Shown in pieces: positions 43,946 to 52,045 of a stretch of DNA of 64,000 nt. Source of the DNA: Streptomyces sp. CB01249 (lineage in GTDB: Bacteria; Actinomycetota; Actinomycetes; Streptomycetales; Streptomycetaceae); assembly GCF_001905735.1 (NCBI RefSeq), contig NZ_LISW01000001.1, positions 177,866 to 241,865 on the forward strand, in the 5' to 3' direction. Under the pieces are notes generated by a model, which worked only from the letters and a program-made list of their open reading frames with translations, was not told the origin of the DNA and did not search any database. Position numbers and translations under genes: made by a program. Numbering within the stretch: position 1 is the stretch's first letter; each line of letters begins with the position of its first letter.

Positions 43946-44568
43946 GACGTGGGCTCCAGGGAGAGGGCCGATCGTTGTGCGGCGAGGTGTTCCGTGAGCG
44001 TGATCAGGGCGTACACGCAGGAGGTACGGTCCCGGGCGTCACAGGTGGTCAGGGGCGTCTCCGGGTCCAGCGCCAGGGCCTCGCGGATCTCGTCGAGGCC
44101 GTATCCGGGCGCGTCCGGGAACACGTTGATCGCGACCGCGTACGGAATGCCCTGATCCTCCAGGAGCCCCAGCGCCTCGTGGCTCGCGTCCAGGTCGCGG
44201 GTGTCGGCCAGCACCAGGCAGCCGAGCGCGCCGTGCGCCAGGTCCTCCCACAGAGGCTGGAAACGCACCTGGCCGGGCAGGCCGAACAGATAGAGGGCGA
44301 GGGCGCCGCCGGCCAGGTGGATGCGGCCGAAGTCCATGCCCACGGTCGTCGTCGTCTTGTCCGGCACCCCGCGCAGATCGTCCACGCCGACGCTGTCCTC
44401 GGTGATCGGCTCCTCCATCCGCAGCGGCCGGACCTCCGAGACGCTGCCGATGAAGGTCGTCTTGCCGACGCCGAAGCCACCGGCGATCACGATCTTGGCG
44501 GACTGGGTCACCGTCGCCGGTACGTACGTGACGCCGTTCGAGGCGTCAGACCAGTTCTCGGAGTCCAT
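43942..44568 (-). CDS. cvnD: Conservon Ras/Rab-like GTPase, CvnD type
   Basis: A 208-residue small GTPase. The P-loop is GGFGVGKTT, the switch region contains the conserved TTTTVGMDFG, and the DxxG motif is the variant FGLPGQ. The NKxD position is degenerate (NVFPD). Conservon GTPases act with the sensor ATPase, roadblock and DUF742 proteins at the membrane. The ATG at 44568 is preferred; it overlaps the preceding gene by 23 bases and has AAGG upstream. Confidence 0.93.
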   Translation of the reverse strand: MDSENWSDASNGVTYVPATVTQSAKIVIAGGFGVGKTTFIGSVSEVRPLRMEEPITEDSVGVDDLRGVPDKTTTTVGMDFGRIHLAGGALALYLFGLPGQVRFQPLWEDLAHGALGCLVLADTRDLDASHEALGLLEDQGIPYAVAINVFPDAPGYGLDEIREALALDPETPLTTCDARDRTSCVYALITLTEHLAAQRSALSLEPTS

Positions 44569-44899
44569 CGAGCACCTTCTGGAGGAGGTCGTTTCGGGGC
44601 TGGTCACCGGCGGCGGGGGCCGGGCTGGCCAGATGGCCGCTGTCCATCAGGGAGGACACGATGATCCGGACGGTGGAGGGCGGCAGCTGGAGCGCGGCCG
44701 CGATGTCGGCGACGGCCAGACCGCCCCGGCCCACCGCGAACAGGCTCATCACCCGCCGCGCGTCGGGCCCCAGCTCACCGGCCGGGCCCGGCGCGGCGAC
44801 GACCACGCTCTCCAGGCGTACATCCCGGTCGGGGCGGACCCGGCCGCCCGTACGGACGTAGGGCCTGACCATGTCCGGATCGTGCCGTGGGCCGCTCAT
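44546..44899 (-). CDS. cvnC: Conservon DUF742 protein, CvnC type
   Basis: A 117-residue DUF742 protein, with a winged-helix-like segment LAVADIAAALQLPPSTVRIIVSSL and a proline- and arginine-rich N-terminus. It overlaps the upstream roadblock gene by four bases (ATGA) and the downstream GTPase gene by 23. These tight overlaps are typical of conservons, whose four products assemble as a membrane-associated complex resembling eukaryotic G-protein signalling. No direct DNA target is known for the family. Confidence 0.92.
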   Translation of the reverse strand: MSGPRHDPDMVRPYVRTGGRVRPDRDVRLESVVVAAPGPAGELGPDARRVMSLFAVGRGGLAVADIAAALQLPPSTVRIIVSSLMDSGHLASPAPAAGDQPRNDLLQKVLDGLRELV

Positions 44900-45324
44900 G
44901 CGGCGGGGCCCCCGTCCGGCTGGAGCACCGGGGTGCGCTCCCTGGTGCCCAGCTGCTCGCCCAGGCGGACGACCAGCAGGGCCATGTGGTGGCTGATCAG
45001 GCCGACGTCGGCGTGCGGGCCCGTGGTGACGACGGACAGCATCGTGTGGTGCCCGGCCGCGGTGGTCAGCCCGATGGTCGACACGGACTCGATCAGCTGC
45101 TGGCGCACGCCCTGCCCGCCGGTGAACTCGTCCCAGGCGCGGCCCGAGGCGCGCAGCGAAGCGGTCAGGGCGGCCAGCTTCTCGCCGTCCTCCTGGCTGA
45201 TGGTGCGCGTCCGCGCCTTCAGCAGCCCGTCGCCGCTCATCAGCACGGCGTACCGGACGCCCTCCACCGATCCGAGCTGCTCGTCCAGGAGCCAGCCCAG
45301 GGTGTTCGCGTGCGTGTCCGACAT
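44896..45324 (-). CDS. cvnB: Conservon roadblock/LC7 protein, CvnB type
   Basis: A 142-residue roadblock/LC7-domain protein beginning MSDTHANTLGWLLDEQLGSVEGVRYAVLMSGDGLL, a classic start for this family. Members act as GTPase-regulating scaffold proteins for the adjacent CvnD. The ATG at 45324 follows GAAGGA at eight bases and is two bases after the stop of the sensor gene, so the longer frame from 45393 is rejected. Confidence 0.92.
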   Translation of the reverse strand: MSDTHANTLGWLLDEQLGSVEGVRYAVLMSGDGLLKARTRTISQEDGEKLAALTASLRASGRAWDEFTGGQGVRQQLIESVSTIGLTTAAGHHTMLSVVTTGPHADVGLISHHMALLVVRLGEQLGTRERTPVLQPDGGPAA

Positions 45325-45326
45325 GA

Positions 45327-46832
45327 TCAACGTCCTTCGTCCGTACGAGGGGTGTTCTGGTTGTCCCGGCTGCGGCGGCTGCCCGCCATCCACGCGGCGG
45401 CCACCGCGGGCCTGCCCGGCTCGACCTCCGGTTCGGGCCCGGGCCGCGCCCCGGCGGCGGGCCGCGTCCCGCGCCGGCGGACGGTGAGCCCGCTGGCGGT
45501 GGTCGCCTGCGCCGGACCGGACGCGGGCTCCTCGGCGGGCGGGGCCGCGGGTGCGGGCTCGGGTGCGGGCTCGACGGCAGCGGCGGGGGAGGGCGCGGGA
45601 GCGTGGGCGGCCGGGGCGGGAGCGGCGGGCTCGGGTGCGGACCCGGTCATGGGCGGGGCCTCCGGGAGCGAGGACGGCCGGCGGGGCGGCGGGACGGTGG
45701 CCTTCCGGGCCGCGGGCAGCGACTGCGCGGACACCGGCCGGGCCGGCCCCGGCGTCGTCAGGAGCTCCTGCGGCAGCACGATGATCGCCCGGGTGCCCCC
45801 GTAGAGGTTCGGCGCGGTCAGCTCGACGCGGAAGCCGTACTGGGCGGCCAGGACCGAGGCCACTCGCAGACCCGTCTGCGGGTAGGCGCCCAGCCGCGTG
45901 ATGTCGTCCCGCTGCTCACCGGACATCACCTCGCGGGCCCAGGTCAGCCGCTCGTCCTCCATCCGGAGACCGGCGTCGTCCACGACGAGGAACGCCGCGT
46001 TCGCGCCGTGCTCCAGGGAGACGTGCACCAGGGCGTTGGGCGGCGAGTAGCGCAGGGCGTTGTCCAGGAGCACCGCCAGGGTGTGGACGACCGCCTCCAC
46101 GGACCGGCTGCGCACCGCGAAGGACTCCAGGTCCGTGTGCTGGACGCGCTGGTAGCCCTCGACCCGGCCCATGGCGGTGCGGACCACATCGGTCAGCGAG
46201 GTGGCGGGCCAGCGCCGGGACAGCTTGTCACCGGCCAGGACGCCGTAGCCGGACGCGGTGAGCAGCATCTGCTGCGCCAGGTGGTCCATCTCGACGAGCG
46301 TCGCGTACGCGTCGTCGGACACGTGGCGCCGCACCCCGGCACTGATCGTGCTGCTCAGCTTCGCCGCGCGGTGCACGGTGCTGGACGCGAAGGCGCGTAC
46401 CGCCGCCCGTGCCGTGTCCACCGACTCCTGACGGGCCTGGGCGACCTGACGCTCCGTCTCGGCCCAGACCTGGGTCAGCTGTTCCTCGGCGGCGTTCTGC
46501 GCGAGGCGGCCGGTCATGGTGATCGCGGAGCGGACCTGGTTCGCCAGAGCGGTCAGCCCGTTGGCGAGCTGGGTGTGGGCCAGCTGCGGCGGGATGGCCG
46601 AATCCGGTTGGTAGGGGCGGCCGTTCTGCGCCTCGGACGCGGCCGCCTGGACGACGCTCTGGGCGATATGTGCCACGTACTGCTCGGCGGCCCGGATCTG
46701 CTGGGCCAACTGCTCGCGCTGTTGCCGGAGTTCATCGGCCCGCCGTTTCTCGGCGCGGGCGCGGCGCAGGAACCACAGCGAGGCGCAGGCTCCCGCCGCC
46801 AGCGCGAGCAGGATCAATATCGGTTCGGTCAT
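45327..46832 (-). CDS. cvnA: Conservon sensor ATPase/histidine-kinase-like protein, CvnA type
   Basis: A 501-residue membrane protein. One transmembrane helix spans about residues 4-18. A coiled segment and a dimerisation-like region follow, then a GHKL ATPase domain with an N box in LLDNALRYSPP and GLR near the end. The last 130 residues are proline/alanine rich and probably disordered, ending with basic residues. A conventional H-box histidine is not obvious, as usual for CvnA. It is the first gene of a conservon; the ATG has GAGGA upstream. It likely perceives an envelope signal and controls GTPase CvnD. Confidence 0.9.
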   Translation of the reverse strand: MTEPILILLALAAGACASLWFLRRARAEKRRADELRQQREQLAQQIRAAEQYVAHIAQSVVQAAASEAQNGRPYQPDSAIPPQLAHTQLANGLTALANQVRSAITMTGRLAQNAAEEQLTQVWAETERQVAQARQESVDTARAAVRAFASSTVHRAAKLSSTISAGVRRHVSDDAYATLVEMDHLAQQMLLTASGYGVLAGDKLSRRWPATSLTDVVRTAMGRVEGYQRVQHTDLESFAVRSRSVEAVVHTLAVLLDNALRYSPPNALVHVSLEHGANAAFLVVDDAGLRMEDERLTWAREVMSGEQRDDITRLGAYPQTGLRVASVLAAQYGFRVELTAPNLYGGTRAIIVLPQELLTTPGPARPVSAQSLPAARKATVPPPRRPSSLPEAPPMTGSAPEPAAPAPAAHAPAPSPAAAVEPAPEPAPAAPPAEEPASGPAQATTASGLTVRRRGTRPAAGARPGPEPEVEPGRPAVAAAWMAGSRRSRDNQNTPRTDEGR

Positions 46833-47123
46833 GGGGTCCTCGCGGGAAATCAAGGGGGACGGTTCCACCGACCGCGCGGGCGCCGGGCCCGCGCGTTCAG
46901 CTGCGGCCGGGGGCGCCGAGGCGTCTTCGGAGCGCGTCGCGGCCGGTGCCGAAGCCGGCCGCCGGGCGGGGCGCTGAGCGGGTGACCGGCGAGGGGGACA
47001 TGACAGAACACTAATCAGAAATGACCAAGGACCGCACACGAGACGACTGTTGACGATGTATCGGTGGCCGAAAAGTGGAACCACCTGGCCGCCCACGCGC
47101 CGTACGCCCCTCGCTAGGATTCG
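46833..47123. other. Divergent intergenic region between conservon and monooxygenase
   Basis: A 416-base gap separates the divergent sensor-ATPase and monooxygenase starts, with a locally AT-richer core around 46990-47080. A TAGGAT hexamer at 47115-47120 is a possible -10 of the plus-strand unit. No promoter pair for cvnA is convincing by eye. A small basic ORF starts at the right side. Confidence 0.5.
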
Positions 47124-47234
47124 GTGCGGGCCCCGGCCGTGAAGGTGCGGGCCAACCAGCGCAAACGCAAGCGTACTTCCGCGCCTGCGCCCCGGCGGAA
47201 GAGCGGCCGGGCGGACGGCCGGGACATCAAGTGA
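47124..47234 (+). CDS. Possible small basic protein, upstream of FAD monooxygenase
   Basis: A 36-codon frame (GTG at 47124 or GTG at 47139) encodes an extremely basic peptide with the core QRKRKRTSAPAPRRKSGR. It begins a few bases after the TAGGAT -10-like hexamer and ends 14 bases before the monooxygenase start, so it could be a leader peptide or a small nucleic-acid-binding protein. Third-position GC is moderate, and no Shine-Dalgarno is convincing. Its reality is unproven. Confidence 0.35.
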   Translation: MRAPAVKVRANQRKRKRTSAPAPRRKSGRADGRDIK

Positions 47235-47248
47235 GTGGAGAGCCAGTC

Positions 47249-48466
47249 ATGCGTGGAGGCAGCATCGCCGTGGTCGGCGGGAGCATAGCGGGGTGTGCCG
47301 CGGCCCTGGCCGTGGCACGCGCCGGAGCGGACCGGGTCACCGTCTTCGAGCGCGCCGACGCCGAACTCCGGGACCGGGGCGTCGGAATCGCCCTCCAGAG
47401 CGACCGCTACGAGGAGCTGAGAGAGGCCGGATACGTAGCCCCCGAGATGCCCTGGGCGCCGCTGACCCGGCGGGTGTGGAGCGTACGGGACGGAGACGCG
47501 CCGCACGGCCGGGGCTTCGGACAGCAGCCGTTCCCGTTCCGCGCCTACAACTGGGGTTCGCTGTGGAGCGAGCTGCGCAGCCGGGTGCCCGAGGGCGTCG
47601 ACTACCGCTCCGGCGCCGTCGTCGCCGCCGTGGAGCCGGCCGACGACGGGGTGACGCTGCGGCTCGCCGACGGCCACGAGGAGCGGTTCGACCTCGTCAT
47701 CGGCGCCGACGGCTACCGCTCCGTGGTCCGCGAGGCCATGTTCCCCGGCGTCAGCCCCGAGTACGCCGGTTACATCGGCTGGCGCGGCGCGTCCGAGGAC
47801 GTCGAGGGGCTGCCCTCGGACGGGCTCGACGCCCACAACATCGTCTTCCCCGGCGGCCACTGCATGATCTACCGCATCCCGGACGGCACCGGCGGCCACC
47901 GCCTCAACTGGGTGCTCTACACCACGCCCCCGCAGGACGGCGGCCTCCACCCGGACCTGCGCACCCCCACCTCGCTCCCGCCCGGCCGCCTCAACTCCGA
48001 GCTCACCGACTGGCTGCGCGCGTTGGTCGCGGAGCACTTCCCGCCCTTCTGGGCCGACAAGGTGCTCGGCACGCCCGCCGCGACCACCTTCATCCAGCCC
48101 ATCTACGACCTGGCCGTCCCGCACTACACCTCGGGCCGCATGGTGCTCGTCGGCGACGCCGCCAGCGTCTCCCGCCCGCACGTCGGCGCGGGCAGCGTGA
48201 AGGCGCTCCAGGACGCCACCGCCCTGGAGGCCGCCTGGACCGCCGGGGACAGCTGGAAGGACGTGCTGGAGCGCTACGACGCCGGCCGCGGCCCGGTCGG
48301 CTCCGCGATGGTCGCCCTCGCGCGCCGCATGGGCAGCACCCAGGTCGAGAACACCCCGGACTGGTCGGCCATGGGCCAGCCCGAGTTCGACGCCTGGTGG
48401 CAGGACCAGAACAGCGGCTCCGACCGCAGCAGCGGCTTCGGCGGCCACAGCCTCAAGGCCAAGTAG
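47249..48466 (+). CDS. FAD-dependent aromatic-ring monooxygenase
   Basis: A 405-residue group A flavin monooxygenase. The Rossmann motif VVGGSIAGCAAALAVARAG has an unusual GGSIAG instead of GxGxxG, followed by the acidic ligand in VFERA. The second FAD motif is LVIGADGYRS and the GD motif is LVGDAASVSRPHVGAG. Residues such as YIGWRGA resemble 2,6-dihydroxypyridine and 6-hydroxynicotinate hydroxylases. The ATG at 47249 has GGAGAG at correct distance. It appears to be transcribed alone, ending in a strong terminator. Confidence 0.87.
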   Translation: MRGGSIAVVGGSIAGCAAALAVARAGADRVTVFERADAELRDRGVGIALQSDRYEELREAGYVAPEMPWAPLTRRVWSVRDGDAPHGRGFGQQPFPFRAYNWGSLWSELRSRVPEGVDYRSGAVVAAVEPADDGVTLRLADGHEERFDLVIGADGYRSVVREAMFPGVSPEYAGYIGWRGASEDVEGLPSDGLDAHNIVFPGGHCMIYRIPDGTGGHRLNWVLYTTPPQDGGLHPDLRTPTSLPPGRLNSELTDWLRALVAEHFPPFWADKVLGTPAATTFIQPIYDLAVPHYTSGRMVLVGDAASVSRPHVGAGSVKALQDATALEAAWTAGDSWKDVLERYDAGRGPVGSAMVALARRMGSTQVENTPDWSAMGQPEFDAWWQDQNSGSDRSSGFGGHSLKAK

Positions 48467-48474
48467 CCGCGTGG

Positions 48475-48514
48475 GCGAGGAGGGGGCGCACCGTCGGGTA
48501 CGCCCCCTCCTCGC
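48475..48514. terminator. Terminator between convergent monooxygenase and LivF genes
   Basis: A perfect 14-base inverted repeat (GCGAGGAGGGGGCG and complement) with a 12-base loop lies just beyond the ends of both genes. Confidence 0.88.
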
Positions 48515-48519
48515 ACTCG

Positions 48520-49248
48520 TCAGACGCCTGTCGGCGCGAGCTCCAGCGCCGCGTGCAGGGCCGTCGGGTCCTTGCGGGCCTCCGCCCCGTCCAGCCGCAG
48601 CGCCACCCGCCCCGACGTCAGGACCGTGAGCGTGTCCGCGCACCCGGCCGCCGTCGCCGGGCTCGGCGACACCAGGAGTACGGCGATGCCCTCCTCGGCC
48701 AGCGTCGTCACCAGGTCGTGCACCTGACGGACCAGGGCGGGCGCCAGGCCCTCCGTCGGCTCGTCGAGCAGCAGCACGCTCGGCGAACCGAGCAGCGCCC
48801 GGGCCAGGGCCAGCATCTGCTGCTCGCCGCCCGACAGGTCCGTGCCCCGGTTCCCCCGGCGCTCGCCCAGCCTCGGCAGCAGCTCCAGCACCCTCTCGGG
48901 CGTCCACACACTGGGCCGCGAGGCGTCGCCCCGGCGCGGCGGACGGTGCGAGAGGCGCAGGTGCTCGGCGACGCTGAGGTTCGCGAAGACCCGGCGGCCC
49001 TGCGGCACGAGGCCGATCCCGGCGCGGGCGATCCGGTGCGCCGGCTGCCCTGTGACGTCCCGGCCGGCCAGCCGTACGGTGCCCGCGTCCGGGCGCATCA
49101 GACCGGCGACGGTGTGGACGAGCGTCGTCTTGCCCGCGCCGTTGTGGCCGACGACGGCGTGCACCGACCCGGCGGGCACGGACAGGTCGAGGCCGTGGAG
49201 GACCGTGCCGCCGTGGTAGCCCGCGGTCAGGCCCGTGAGTTCGAGCAT
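48520..49248 (-). CDS. Branched-chain-type ABC transporter ATPase, LivF-like
   Basis: A 242-residue ABC ATPase. Walker A is GHNGAGKTT, signature LSGGEQQ, and Walker B LLLDEPTEGLAP, with GLVPQGRRVFANLSV typical of LivF. The D-loop and H-switch region reads LLVSPSPATA, without the usual histidine. The ATG at 49248 follows the LivG stop by 10 bases; a longer in-frame start within livG is less likely. It is the last gene of the importer unit that starts with the binding protein at 53254. Confidence 0.9.
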   Translation of the reverse strand: MLELTGLTAGYHGGTVLHGLDLSVPAGSVHAVVGHNGAGKTTLVHTVAGLMRPDAGTVRLAGRDVTGQPAHRIARAGIGLVPQGRRVFANLSVAEHLRLSHRPPRRGDASRPSVWTPERVLELLPRLGERRGNRGTDLSGGEQQMLALARALLGSPSVLLLDEPTEGLAPALVRQVHDLVTTLAEEGIAVLLVSPSPATAAGCADTLTVLTSGRVALRLDGAEARKDPTALHAALELAPTGV

Positions 49249-49258
49249 CGGGGGTCGG

Positions 49259-50077
49259 TCATCCTCTCGCTTCGGTGGATCCGGTGACGAGATCCGGCGC
49301 CCCACCGGACACCGGCACCGTGTTCTGGTACGCGTCGCGGACCTCCGGGTGGGCGAGCGCCTCCCCGGTCGGCCCGGTCACCAGCACCCGCCCGGCCGCC
49401 AGCACGGTCACCGAGGTGGCGACCTGGGCGACGACCTCGACGTGGTGCTCGACCAGGACGACCGCCACGCTCGCGGGCAGCGCCCCCAGGATGGAGAGCA
49501 GCCGCCCGATGTCGCCGTCGGTCAGCCCGGCCGCCGGCTCGTCCAGGAGCAGCAGCCGCGGATCGCCCGCCAGGGCCGCGGCCAGGTCCAGCATGCGGCG
49601 CTGCCCGTGCGAGAGCTCCGAGGCGGGCCGGTGCGCCAGGTGCGCGAGGCCGACGGTCTCCAGATGCTGCCCCGCCGACTCGGTGTGCAGCCGGTAGCGG
49701 GACGGGCTGCGCCAGGCACCCCGGCGCTTCGGATGGTGCGCCCACCCGGCCAGCACGATGTTGTCCAGGACCGTCAGTTCACCGATGACGGACGGCTGCT
49801 GGAAGCTGCGCGCGATGCCGAGGCGGCTGCGCTTCGCGGTGGACGCCCGGGTGACGTCCGTACCGTTCAGCGCGATCGTGCCCCGGTCGGGCCGGTCGGT
49901 GCCGGCGATGAGGTTGAGCAGGGTCGTCTTGCCGGCGCCGTTGGGCCCGATGACGGCGTGCCGGGCGCCCGGGGGCAGCCGCAGCGCGACGTCGTCCACG
50001 GCGGTGAGGCTGCCGTACCTGCGGGTCAGGTGGTCGAGGTCCAGCACGGGGACCGGCTGCGTGGCTTCGGGCGTCAT
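49259..50077 (-). CDS. Branched-chain-type ABC transporter ATPase, LivG-like
   Basis: A 272-residue ABC ATPase. Walker A is GPNGAGKTT, signature LSHGQRR, Walker B LLLDEPAAGL, and H-switch VLVEHHVEVV. The C-terminus carries the AYQNT motif seen in LivG proteins. It overlaps the fused permease gene by four bases (ATGA) and is followed by LivF, so the two ATPases form the usual heterodimer. The ATG at 50077 has GGAAGG upstream. The substrate may be a branched-chain amino acid, an amide or another small organic molecule. Confidence 0.92.
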   Translation of the reverse strand: MTPEATQPVPVLDLDHLTRRYGSLTAVDDVALRLPPGARHAVIGPNGAGKTTLLNLIAGTDRPDRGTIALNGTDVTRASTAKRSRLGIARSFQQPSVIGELTVLDNIVLAGWAHHPKRRGAWRSPSRYRLHTESAGQHLETVGLAHLAHRPASELSHGQRRMLDLAAALAGDPRLLLLDEPAAGLTDGDIGRLLSILGALPASVAVVLVEHHVEVVAQVATSVTVLAAGRVLVTGPTGEALAHPEVRDAYQNTVPVSGGAPDLVTGSTEARG

Positions 50078-52044
50078 GGGGAGACCTTCCCGGGGGAGAC
50101 GGCGGGAGCCGGGCGGCCGACGAAGAGGCGCAGTCCGGCCAGGCCGCGCGGCAGCAGGTACACGGCGGCGATGAACAGCGCCCCGAGCAGCAGCGGCCCG
50201 TGGCCGGGCCAGGAACCGGCGACCCAGTCCCGGGTGAACACGATCAGCCCGGCGCCGAGCAGGGCGCCGATGACCGACGTCGTACCGCCGATGACGACCG
50301 CGAGCAGCGCGAACGCGGCGATCTCGAAGCCGACGTCGGCGGGGGAGAGGTACTGCTGCACGGTGACCATGAGGGACCCGCCCACCCCGGCGAGCGCGCC
50401 CGCGCAGATGTGGGCCACCAGGAGATAGCGCCCCACGGGGTGTCCGGACGCGCGCATCCGCGCCTCGGCGCCCCGGGTGCCGGTCAGCAGCTTGCCGGCC
50501 GGGGAGCGCAGCACCAGCAGGGTGAGGGCGACGGCGACGACCGCGACGACCGCCGCGTACACGTACAGCTCGCGCTCCTCGGTCATGCCCTCGCCGCCCC
50601 ACAGCGCCCGGGTGGCCGGGAAGCCGACCAGCCCGTCGGCGCCGCCCGTCAGGGACTTGACCTGGTTGATCACCGCACTGGTCAGCTCGCCCACCGCCAG
50701 GGTGATCATCAGCACGGTCGTGCCCCGGGCGCGGATGACCGCGGGCCCGGTCACCGCCGAGAACACGGCGGCCGCGAGCGCCGACAGGACGATCTGGACC
50801 GGGCCCACCGTCCACCCGGCGTCGGCCAGGTTGGCGGTGGCGTACGCGCCGACGGCGAACGGGGCGGTCTGCCCGAGCGTGGGCAGACCGGCGTACCCGG
50901 TCAGGACGGTGACGCTGACCGCGAGCAGCCCGAGCGCCAGGGCGGACCCGGCCAGCGAGATGCTGTACGAGTCGAGCATCCCCGGGAGCGCGAAGAGCAC
51001 GGCGAGCAGCACGAGCAGCGGCACGGCCTGCCGCCACCCGGCCGAGTGCAGCCAGGCGCCGAGCCTGCTGGGGGCCGCCGGAGCGGGCGCCGCGGTCGCG
51101 CGCGGCCGGTTCTCCCACCGCGCGGCGAGGAGCTTGCGCAGCCGGGAGACCGGGTCGGCGGACGGGCCCCGCTCCTCGTGCGCCTCCGGCTCCGTGAAGC
51201 GGGAGCGGAACACCAGCACCGCCGCCATCGCGGCGAACAGCAGGTACGGCGCCAGGTCCGGCAGCACCGAGACGCCCAGGGTCTGGACCTCGCCCACGGC
51301 GACCGCCGCGGCGAACGTCGCCCACAGCGAGCGCAGCCCGCCGAGGACGACGACCACGAGGGACAGCATCAGCACGTTCTCGGAGGTGCCGGGCCCGGGG
51401 CCGATGATCGGTGCCCCGAGCACGCCCGCCGCCCCGGCCAGCGCGCCCGCCGCCGCGAGCACTCCGGTGTGCACGGCGCGGGGGTTGTGGCCGGTGGCGG
51501 CGAGCATCTGGGGGTCGTCCGCCGACGCGCGGACCGCCGCGCCCACCCGGGTCCGGGTGAGCACCCACGTACCGAAGGCCGCCAGGACGACGGCCATGGC
51601 GATGAAGCAGAGCCGGTAGGCGGGGTAGCGGTGGCCCAGCAGGTGGACCGAGGAGTCGAGCGCGCCGGGGACGCGCACCGGCAGCTCGTCCGCCCCGAAG
51701 AACTGGATCAGCAGGTCCCCGCCGACGAGGGCGATCCCGAACGTCAGCAGGGCCTGCGCCAGATGCCCACGCCGGGCGAGCGGAACCGTGGCGGCGGAGA
51801 GCCCCGCCCCGGCGAGGGCCGCGGCCGCCGTTCCGGCCGCGAGCCCGAGGGCGAGGCCGCCCCACGTTCCGTCGCTCAGCTCGGCGCCGGTGTAGGCGCC
51901 GATCGCGTACAGCATGCCGTGCGAGAGGTTCAGTACGCCGGCCGTGCCGAACGCGAGACTCAGGCCGGCGGCGACGACGAACAGCAGCAGCCCGTAGGCC
52001 ACGCCGTCCACCGCCGGCACGAGGTGGGCATCGAGCAGATCCAT
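50074..52044 (-). CDS. Fused LivH-LivM branched-chain-type ABC permease
   Basis: A 656-residue membrane protein that joins the two permeases normally encoded separately. Residues 1-275 are LivH-like with FGTAGVLNLSHGMLYAIGAY and about eight membrane segments. A soluble linker of about 60 residues (rich in charged and proline residues) follows. Residues about 340-640 are LivM-like with LTGYAGLPTLGQTAPFAVGAY. The two halves are complete, with no visible frameshift scar. It follows the binding-protein gene with one base between them. Confidence 0.9.
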   Translation of the reverse strand: MDLLDAHLVPAVDGVAYGLLLFVVAAGLSLAFGTAGVLNLSHGMLYAIGAYTGAELSDGTWGGLALGLAAGTAAAALAGAGLSAATVPLARRGHLAQALLTFGIALVGGDLLIQFFGADELPVRVPGALDSSVHLLGHRYPAYRLCFIAMAVVLAAFGTWVLTRTRVGAAVRASADDPQMLAATGHNPRAVHTGVLAAAGALAGAAGVLGAPIIGPGPGTSENVLMLSLVVVVLGGLRSLWATFAAAVAVGEVQTLGVSVLPDLAPYLLFAAMAAVLVFRSRFTEPEAHEERGPSADPVSRLRKLLAARWENRPRATAAPAPAAPSRLGAWLHSAGWRQAVPLLVLLAVLFALPGMLDSYSISLAGSALALGLLAVSVTVLTGYAGLPTLGQTAPFAVGAYATANLADAGWTVGPVQIVLSALAAAVFSAVTGPAVIRARGTTVLMITLAVGELTSAVINQVKSLTGGADGLVGFPATRALWGGEGMTEERELYVYAAVVAVVAVALTLLVLRSPAGKLLTGTRGAEARMRASGHPVGRYLLVAHICAGALAGVGGSLMVTVQQYLSPADVGFEIAAFALLAVVIGGTTSVIGALLGAGLIVFTRDWVAGSWPGHGPLLLGALFIAAVYLLPRGLAGLRLFVGRPAPAVSPGKVSP

Positions 52045-52045
52045 G

